Below are positions 6,569 to 10,612 of a stretch of DNA of 10,612 nucleotides, one piece after another (the stretch's first letter is position 1; every line of letters starts with the position of its first letter). Made by a program: the position numbers and the translations under genes. The notes under the pieces were generated by a model, which did not search any database, was not told the DNA's origin, and saw nothing but the letters and a program-made list of their open reading frames with translations. Source of the DNA: Allobosea sp. (GTDB taxonomy: Bacteria > Pseudomonadota > Alphaproteobacteria > Rhizobiales > Beijerinckiaceae); the NCBI GenBank assembly GCA_021732895.1, contig JAKFWE010000047.1, positions 1 to 10,612 on the forward strand. The letters are read 5' to 3'.

Positions 6569-8374
6569 TCAGAATTCCGACCAGCCCTGCGCGCCGCCGC
6601 CGGCCACGCGCCTCGGCCGGATGGCCGGGACCGCCGGTCGCGGCTGCGCGGCAGGCTGCCGCCGCGCCTCCTGCGCCGCTGGCGCCGGAAAGCCGGACGT
6701 TTCGGCGAGCCTGAAGGAACCGACCATCGCGCTGAGCTCGTCGGTGTCGCGGCGCAGGTCGCTGGCGACCTTGGCGCTCTCGTCGGCGAGAAGCGAGTTC
6801 TGCTGCGTCATCTCGTCCATGTGGGCGACGGTGCGGGCCATTTCGTCGATGCCGTTCGCCTGTTCGAGGCTGGCCTGCGAGATTTCGTTGACGGTGGATT
6901 CGACCCGCGAGGCGGCCGATACGATGTCGCGCAAGGTCGCGCCGGCTTCCTTGACCAGCTTGACGCCAGACTGGATCTGCTCCGTCGAGTTCGCGATCAG
7001 CGATTTGACGCCGTTGGCGGATTCGCTGCAGCGCGCCGCCAGCGCCCGGACCTCGGACGCCACGACGGCGAAGCCGCGGCCGGCGTCACCGGCGCGCGCC
7101 GCCTCGACGGCGGCGTTCAGGGCGAGAAGATTGGTCTGGAAGGCGATCTCGTCGATCATCGCGATGATCTCGGAAATGCTGGACGAGGCTTTCTCGATGC
7201 GCTCCATCGCGCCGACCGCCTCCGAGACGATCTCGCCGCCGCGCGTGGCGACGCGGCTCGCCTCCTGCCCGAGTTCGACGGCGGCGCGGGAATTGCCGGC
7301 GCTGTGCTTCACCGAGGCCGCCAGCTCCTCCGTCGTCGCCGCGGTCTCCTGCAGGCTTGAGGCGTTGGCCTCGGTGCGCTCCGCGAGCTGCGCGGAATCC
7401 GACGATATTCGTCCCGAGGCAGCGTCGATCCGACCGGAAACATCGCGCACCGCGCCGATGACGTCGGCCATCGTCGCGATCAGATCGTTGACGCCGCCGC
7501 AGAGCTCGGCGACCTCGCCCGTCTTGCCGTCCAGCGGGATGCGCCCTGTCAGGTCGCGGCTCTTGGCCAGCCCGATCACCTCGCCGGTCTCGCGCACGGC
7601 CTGTTCCAGCTGCCGGCCCTTGAACGACGCGGTGATGTCGGTTGCGAATTTCACGACCTTGTAGGCCTTGCCCTTGGCGTCCATGATCGGGTTGTAGCTC
7701 GCCTGGATCCAGACCTCGCGGCCGCCCTTGGCGATCCTGCGATACTGCGCGGCCTCGTATTCGCCTCGGCCGAGCCGCTGCCAGAACTGCTGGTAGGCGG
7801 CGGATTCGCGCTCCGCCGGATCGACGAAGAGACGGTGGTGCGCGCCCACGACCTCGACCAGGGAATAGCCCATCACGGCGAGAAAATTCTCGTTGGCGTG
7901 GAGGACCTTGCCGGTCAGATCGAACTCGATCACGGCCTGCGCCTTGCTGATCGCGGCCTGCTGGCCCTCGAGATCGGCCAGGCGGTTCTTTTGTTCGGTG
8001 ATGTCGGTGGCGAACTTGATCACGCCGACGGGCTTTCCGCCGCGGCCGAGGATTGGATTGTAGCTCGCCTGGATCCAGACCTCGCGGCCGCTTTTGGCGA
8101 CGCGCAGATACTGGCCGGTCGAGAACTCGCCGCGCGCGAGATCGACCCAGAACTGCTTGTAGGCGGCGGAGTCCCGCTCTTCCGGCGAAACGAACATGCT
8201 GTGATGCCGGCCCTTGATCTCGGCCAGCGAGTAGCCCAGCGTCGCGAGGAAATTCTCGTTCGCCTCCAGAACCTTGCCGGCCAGATCGAACTCGATCACG
8301 GCCTGCGAGCGGTTGATCGCGGCCAGTTGGCCGGCTCCGCGGCCCTGCGACCGGAAAACTGACAAGAGCGGCAT
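6569..8374 (-). CDS. Soluble PAS-PAS methyl-accepting chemotaxis protein
   Basis: A 601-residue cytosolic chemoreceptor. There is no transmembrane segment; the chain begins with two tandem PAS domains (about 23-126 and 145-248), then a HAMP-like linker (about 250-316, with [18 protein letters not shown]) and a long coiled-coil signalling domain. The conserved hairpin tip, which contacts CheA and CheW, is at 407-443 ([20 protein letters not shown], then [15 protein letters not shown]). After a Pro/Ala/Arg-rich tether the protein ends in GWSEF (597-601), resembling the C-terminal pentapeptide that recruits methylation enzymes. The two PAS domains are about 68% identical (71 of 104 positions by eye) and share [13 protein letters not shown]. 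The layout resembles Pseudomonas BdlA and other soluble receptors that sense redox state or an internal ligand; whether heme or flavin is bound cannot be seen. ATG 8374 is chosen for its GGAGG at 8381-8385; the upstream extension to 8491 is Arg/Gly-rich and not family-like. Confidence 0.92.
   Translation of the reverse strand: MPLLSVFRSQGRGAGQLAAINRSQAVIEFDLAGKVLEANENFLATLGYSLAEIKGRHHSMFVSPEERDSAAYKQFWVDLARGEFSTGQYLRVAKSGREVWIQASYNPILGRGGKPVGVIKFATDITEQKNRLADLEGQQAAISKAQAVIEFDLTGKVLHANENFLAVMGYSLVEVVGAHHRLFVDPAERESAAYQQFWQRLGRGEYEAAQYRRIAKGGREVWIQASYNPIMDAKGKAYKVVKFATDITASFKGRQLEQAVRETGEVIGLAKSRDLTGRIPLDGKTGEVAELCGGVNDLIATMADVIGAVRDVSGRIDAASGRISSDSAQLAERTEANASSLQETAATTEELAASVKHSAGNSRAAVELGQEASRVATRGGEIVSEAVGAMERIEKASSSISEIIAMIDEIAFQTNLLALNAAVEAARAGDAGRGFAVVASEVRALAARCSESANGVKSLIANSTEQIQSGVKLVKEAGATLRDIVSAASRVESTVNEISQASLEQANGIDEMARTVAHMDEMTQQNSLLADESAKVASDLRRDTDELSAMVGSFRLAETSGFPAPAAQEARRQPAAQPRPAVPAIRPRRVAGGGAQGWSEF
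7692..8091. repeat. Tandem PAS-domain duplication with a 34-base identical core
   Basis: The bases at 7692-7725 and 8058-8091 are identical over 34 positions and lie 366 bases (122 codons) apart, the period of the two PAS domains of the chemoreceptor gene. The repeat encodes the shared [10 protein letters not shown] stretch. The rest of the duplicated unit has diverged, so the core has been held by strong selection or by gene conversion. Confidence 0.8.
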
Positions 8375-8380
8375 GCTTGG

Positions 8381-8385
8381 CCTCC
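8381..8385 (-). promoter_or_regulatory. Ribosome binding site of the chemoreceptor gene
   Basis: The minus strand carries GGAGG six bases before ATG 8374, the best Shine-Dalgarno in the window. It decides the start at 8374 over the longer reading frame. Confidence 0.7.
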
Positions 8386-8505
8386 ATCCTGTAGGGCGGC
8401 GGCCAATCCATCTGGCCGGGCCACGACGCTCGCCATCGCTTCCCCGAAGCGTCATGGCGTCTGGCGAGCGACCGGGCAGGCCCCCCGACACGACGGAGGT
8501 TGCCG

Positions 8506-8534
8506 TATTAACGTTGACAATTCGTTTACATCAA
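8506..8534 (-). promoter_or_regulatory. Candidate sigma-70 promoter for the chemoreceptor gene
   Basis: On the minus strand, TTGATG (8534-8529) and TTAATA (8511-8506) are separated by 17 bases, a plausible but imperfect -35/-10 pair. It points at the chemoreceptor start and would give a leader of about 125 bases. The -10 matches the consensus only in part. Confidence 0.3.
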
Positions 8535-8539
8535 CAATC

Positions 8540-8569
8540 TTCAAGCGTATTCACTTCAGTATTTATAAT
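8540..8569 (+). promoter_or_regulatory. Candidate plus-strand promoter with perfect TATAAT
   Basis: TTCAAG (8540-8545), an 18-base spacer and a perfect TATAAT (8564-8569) face right. No plus-strand gene follows; a transcript from here would enter the 3' end of the CinA-like gene in antisense. The match may be chance in AT-rich DNA. Confidence 0.2.
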
Positions 8570-8599
8570 ATTGGATTTATGTCGCCGGCAAAGTAGCAA

Positions 8600-8614
8600 T
8601 GCAACGACGTTGCA
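8600..8614. promoter_or_regulatory. Perfect palindrome TGCAACG-A-CGTTGCA, possible operator
   Basis: Seven-base arms flank one central base. The one-base centre makes an RNA hairpin of full length impossible, so binding by a dimeric regulator is the more natural reading. It lies about 65 bases upstream of the candidate chemoreceptor -35 element and about 75 bases past the stop of the CinA-like gene. The regulator cannot be named from sequence. Confidence 0.4.
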
Positions 8615-8647
8615 AATAAAACAGGTCGATGAGATGAATATTTTTTA

Positions 8648-8674
8648 GTCAAACAATTCGCGCTTTCCTTTGAC
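8648..8674. other. Inverted repeat GTCAAA ... TTTGAC
   Basis: Six-base arms with a 15-base spacer lie just after the stop of the CinA-like gene. On the minus strand the repeat is followed by an A-rich tract and not a T run, so it does not fit a terminator for that gene. Its role is unknown and chance is possible. Confidence 0.2.
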
Positions 8675-8688
8675 CCATCACGGCGTCA

Positions 8689-9456
8689 TCACAGATTCGC
8701 GAGCCGTGCCCGCTCCGCCGTCAGCATATCCTTCACCGCGTCCATCGCGCGCTTCAGTTTCTCAGCGTCACGTGAGCGCACGACGACGTTGGTGTCCGGC
8801 CCGGTCTCGGACCAGAACGGATAGGAGCCGATCGACGCGTCGGGGTGCGCCCTGGCGACGGCGCCGAGAGCAGTGCCGATGTCGCCCTCCCTCAGCCCGG
8901 CGCGCACGCTGTCCGAGAGTATCCTGACGCCGGTCTCCAGCGACGGCGCGACGGCGTCGAGCATCGCCTGCATAATCGAGGGCACGCCGGCCATCACCAT
9001 GACGTTGCCGAGCTTGAAGCCCGGCGCCTTCGAGACGGAATTGGCGATCAGATCGGCGCCGGCGGGAATGCGCGCCATCCGCATCCGCGCCTCGTTGAGC
9101 TGCTCGGCCGGAAACCGTTCCGACAGCATCGCCACCGCCCGCGGGTCGTGGTCGATCGTCACGCCGAAGGCCGCCGCCACGGCGTCGGCGGTGATGTCGT
9201 CATGGGTTGGGCCGATGCCGCCGGTGGTGAAGACATAGGCGTAACGCGCGCGCAGCGCGTTCAGCGCCGCGACGATTTCGTCCATCAGGTCGGGCACGAT
9301 CCGGACCTCGCGCAACTCGATCCCGATATTGGTGAGATATTCGGCGATGTAGCCGATGTTCTTGTCCTTGGTCCGGCCCGACAGGATTTCGTCGCCGATC
9401 ACCAGGATCGCGGCCGTGACCGGGAGTGGCTCGGGAGCGGTGGCGCTGGCGGTCAT
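8689..9456 (-). CDS. CinA/MoaB-like molybdopterin-binding domain protein
   Basis: A 255-residue protein of the MoCF_biosynth fold (N-terminal domain of CinA, related to MoaB/MogA). Signatures: GDEILSGRTKDKN at 21-33 and the binding loop TTGGIGPTHDDIT at 77-89, followed by the family region GFKLGNVMVMAGVPS at 146-160. CinA proteins with two domains hydrolyse pyrophosphate bonds of ADP-ribose or NAD-related nucleotides through this domain and deamidate nicotinamide mononucleotide through a C-terminal domain; that C-terminal domain is missing here, so NMN deamidase activity is not expected from this gene. Standalone versions of this kind are common in alphaproteobacteria and their substrate is not settled. 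ATG 9456 has GAGGAA eight bases upstream; the longer open frame beyond it is antisense-type shadow over the methyltransferase gene. It lies 131 bases downstream of the FkbM gene. Confidence 0.88.
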   Translation of the reverse strand: MTASATAPEPLPVTAAILVIGDEILSGRTKDKNIGYIAEYLTNIGIELREVRIVPDLMDEIVAALNALRARYAYVFTTGGIGPTHDDITADAVAAAFGVTIDHDPRAVAMLSERFPAEQLNEARMRMARIPAGADLIANSVSKAPGFKLGNVMVMAGVPSIMQAMLDAVAPSLETGVRILSDSVRAGLREGDIGTALGAVARAHPDASIGSYPFWSETGPDTNVVVRSRDAEKLKRAMDAVKDMLTAERARLANL

Positions 9457-9462
9457 GATCGG

Positions 9463-9468
9463 TTCCTC
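9463..9468 (-). promoter_or_regulatory. Ribosome binding site of the CinA-like gene
   Basis: The minus strand reads GAGGAA eight bases before ATG 9456. It settles the start within a reading frame that stays open for more than 1000 bases further upstream. Confidence 0.6.
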
Positions 9469-9523
9469 GGGTCGGCCGGCGACGCGCCTGATCGCCCCAT
9501 GCAGGGCCCGCCGCGTGCGCGGT

Positions 9524-9541
9524 CGGCGGCGACGTCCGCCG
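9524..9541. other. GC-rich hairpin between the FkbM and CinA-like genes
   Basis: CGGCGG and CCGCCG form a 6-base stem around a 6-base loop in the 131-base gap. No T run follows on the minus strand, so it is at best a weak pause site. Confidence 0.15.
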
Positions 9542-9587
9542 GAGCCGGATGTCGGATTCGCACAGCTAGAGCTTCGGCGCGGCCGGC

Positions 9588-10442
9588 TCAAGCCTCGGTG
9601 GCGTGGCGCTCGAAAACCAGGTTGAGCCGCGTCTGCGCCAGCAGCCTGTAGCCGCGCTGGGCCAGCAGCACGGTCAGGTCCGTCTGCCAGCGCGCCCGCG
9701 AATCCTCGATGATCACCAGATTCGGCCACAGCGTCTCGGGCGCGTCGCGCAGGAACGGCTCGAGGATCAGGTCCTCCGCGCCCTCGACATCGAGCTTGAT
9801 CGCGTCCAGCCGCTGGTAACCCTCGCTCTCGACCAGCGCGAGCAGCGTCGTCGCCGGCACCTTCACCGTGCTGCCGACGCTGGAGCGCAGGATTCGCACG
9901 CTCGATTCGCCGCGATTGGTGGGGTCGAGGAAGAGCGTCAGTTCGCCCGGCTTGTCGGCGAGCGCGCAGGCCACGGCCTTGACCGTGCCGAACGGGTTGC
10001 TGGCGATGTTGTAGGCCAGCCTGGCGAACACCTCCGGCTGCGGCTCGACCGCGAGGATGCGCGCCCCGGCCCCAGCGCGGGAGGCCACGAACAGCGAATA
10101 CGCCCCGATATTGGCCCCGATGTCGATGAAGTGGAAGCCGCTCCTGATGCGCGCGGCGAGCAGGCCGAGTTCGCGCGCGTCGAAATACTGCGGCGTGAAC
10201 AGCACCCGCTTCTCGCAGACATTGCCGTCGGGATAGAGCCGCATCCTGGCGCCGAGCGCCTCGATGTCGACGGGCCGGCCGTCGAGCCGGTTGAGGCCGA
10301 GCCGGCGCAGCGCATAGGCCAGTTTTCGTCCGAGGAAACTGTCGGGCGCCCGGCGCGTCCACGCGATGATGCGGGCGACGAGGCCCTGCGGGGCGAACGC
10401 GCCGAAGGGCTGGTCCTCGGTTGTCTGATCGGTCGTGGCCAT
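9588..10442 (-). CDS. FkbM family S-adenosylmethionine methyltransferase
   Basis: A 284-residue Rossmann-fold methyltransferase of the FkbM family (Methyltransf_21). Motif I, FIDIGANIGAYSL, is at 105-117; the acidic residue that binds the ribose of SAM is in VEPQPE at 132-137; and the family hallmark IKLDVEGAED is at 215-224. Members typically O-methylate sugars of lipopolysaccharide, polysaccharide or glycolipids, or polyketides; the acceptor here cannot be told from sequence and no glycan genes lie next to it. There is no signal peptide or membrane segment, so it should be cytosolic. ATG 10442 is chosen because the protein becomes normal from MATTDQ on, while the extension up to 10553 is rich in Arg, Pro and Trp and unlike the family; the ribosome site is weak (AGG, six bases before the ATG). 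The gene appears to be the first in this minus-strand series within the window. Confidence 0.9.
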   Translation of the reverse strand: MATTDQTTEDQPFGAFAPQGLVARIIAWTRRAPDSFLGRKLAYALRRLGLNRLDGRPVDIEALGARMRLYPDGNVCEKRVLFTPQYFDARELGLLAARIRSGFHFIDIGANIGAYSLFVASRAGAGARILAVEPQPEVFARLAYNIASNPFGTVKAVACALADKPGELTLFLDPTNRGESSVRILRSSVGSTVKVPATTLLALVESEGYQRLDAIKLDVEGAEDLILEPFLRDAPETLWPNLVIIEDSRARWQTDLTVLLAQRGYRLLAQTRLNLVFERHATEA

Positions 10443-10539
10443 GGCGCGCCTGATACACCCAGGCGGGCGGGGACGCCAGCATGGTCGAGTGAGCCGCCCC
10501 CCCCTGCCAGGCCAGACGCATGAATAACGCATTATGGGC

Positions 10540-10567
10540 TTGAGACGCGCCACCGCCGCAGTAACAT
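10540..10567 (+). promoter_or_regulatory. Candidate promoter for a divergent plus-strand gene
   Basis: TTGAGA (10540-10545), a 16-base spacer and TAACAT (10562-10567) form a plausible -35/-10 pair. The expected transcription start, six to seven bases later, falls almost on the ATG at 10575, which would make the message leaderless. Confidence 0.25.
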
Positions 10568-10574
10568 TGGACGC

Positions 10575-10612
10575 ATGACTTACGAAGAGAATCCTGGACG
10601 GGCCCGCGCCCG
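10575..10612 (+). CDS. Possible start of a divergent hypothetical gene, cut by window edge
   Basis: ATG at 10575 opens a frame reading MTYEENPGRARA that runs to the right edge without a stop. Only 12 complete codons are visible, so no family can be named. Support is limited to a candidate promoter directly upstream and the position, 132 bases from the divergently transcribed methyltransferase start. There is no clear Shine-Dalgarno. It may equally be a chance frame. Confidence 0.3.
   Translation, partial: MTYEENPGRARA

Larger units (their letters stand above)
8375..8688. other. AT-rich intergenic region upstream of the chemoreceptor gene
   Basis: This 314-base gap has no convincing gene. 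The first part (8375-8500) is GC-rich leader sequence of the chemoreceptor gene. From about 8505 to 8680 the DNA becomes strikingly AT-rich against the surrounding GC-rich genes. It holds candidate promoters on both strands, a perfect 7-1-7 palindrome and a 6-base inverted repeat, listed separately. Very short frames such as MSPAK and MNIF on the plus strand are not credible genes. The simplest reading is a regulated promoter for the chemoreceptor, lying downstream of the CinA-like gene. Confidence 0.6.

Noticed and set aside
8375..8491. A 39-residue N-terminal extension of the chemoreceptor
   Set aside because: Rich in Arg/Gly with no family match, while GGAGG directly precedes ATG 8374.
10497..10504. 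Run of eight C bases upstream of the FkbM gene, a possible phase-variation tract
   Set aside because: It lies outside the reading frame and outside any recognisable promoter spacer, and short C runs are expected in GC-rich DNA.
9457..10521. N-terminal extension of the CinA-like frame, suggesting a 610-residue fusion
   Set aside because: The extension is in another frame of the FkbM gene and Arg-rich; ATG 9456 has a good ribosome site and begins the recognisable domain.
9603..10523. A 306-codon plus-strand frame opposite the FkbM gene
   Set aside because: Arg/Glu/Gln-rich composition without domains; the minus-strand frame has all FkbM motifs in order.

Overview
The window looks like a chromosomal segment of a high-GC alphaproteobacterium, probably of the Hyphomicrobiales (Bosea- or Methylobacterium-like; the genus is a guess). 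The basis is the very GC-rich coding sequence with G/C at third positions, a cytosolic PAS-PAS chemoreceptor ending in a W-x-E-F-type tail as in rhizobial receptors, and standalone versions of domains that are fused in enterobacteria. I saw no insertion sequence, phage gene, tRNA, rRNA or CRISPR array.

All eight recognisable genes lie on the minus strand, so transcription runs from right to left. In that order: an FkbM-type methyltransferase (10442-9588); a CinA/MoaB-like molybdopterin-binding-domain protein (9456-8689); a 314-base AT-rich gap holding candidate promoters and a perfect palindrome; a soluble chemoreceptor with two duplicated PAS domains (8374-6569); xanthine-guanine phosphoribosyltransferase gpt (6431-5922); a YfcG/YghU-like glutathione S-transferase (5785-5081); a very divergent phosphoenolpyruvate carboxylase-like protein (about 5025-2209); an Aas-type acyl-ACP synthetase without its acyltransferase half (2126-546); and the N-terminal part of a secreted DUF1190/YgiB-like protein cut by the left edge (518-1). 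At the far right, a short plus-strand reading frame starting at 10575 may be the beginning of a divergent gene.

Gaps between genes are 27 to 137 bases, apart from the AT-rich gap. The last three genes could be one transcript. The gene functions do not form one pathway: purine salvage, glutathione chemistry, carbon or PEP metabolism, fatty-acid activation, signalling and sugar or lipid methylation. The region reads as ordinary housekeeping and accessory chromosome.

The points most worth a second look are the PEPC-like protein, in which several classic catalytic motifs are altered while others are kept, and the chemoreceptor with its AT-rich control region. Many long reading frames on the opposite strand, up to 1132 codons, are by-products of the GC-rich third positions and are not annotated. 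All family assignments come from reading motifs and remembered family sequences; no database search was done.
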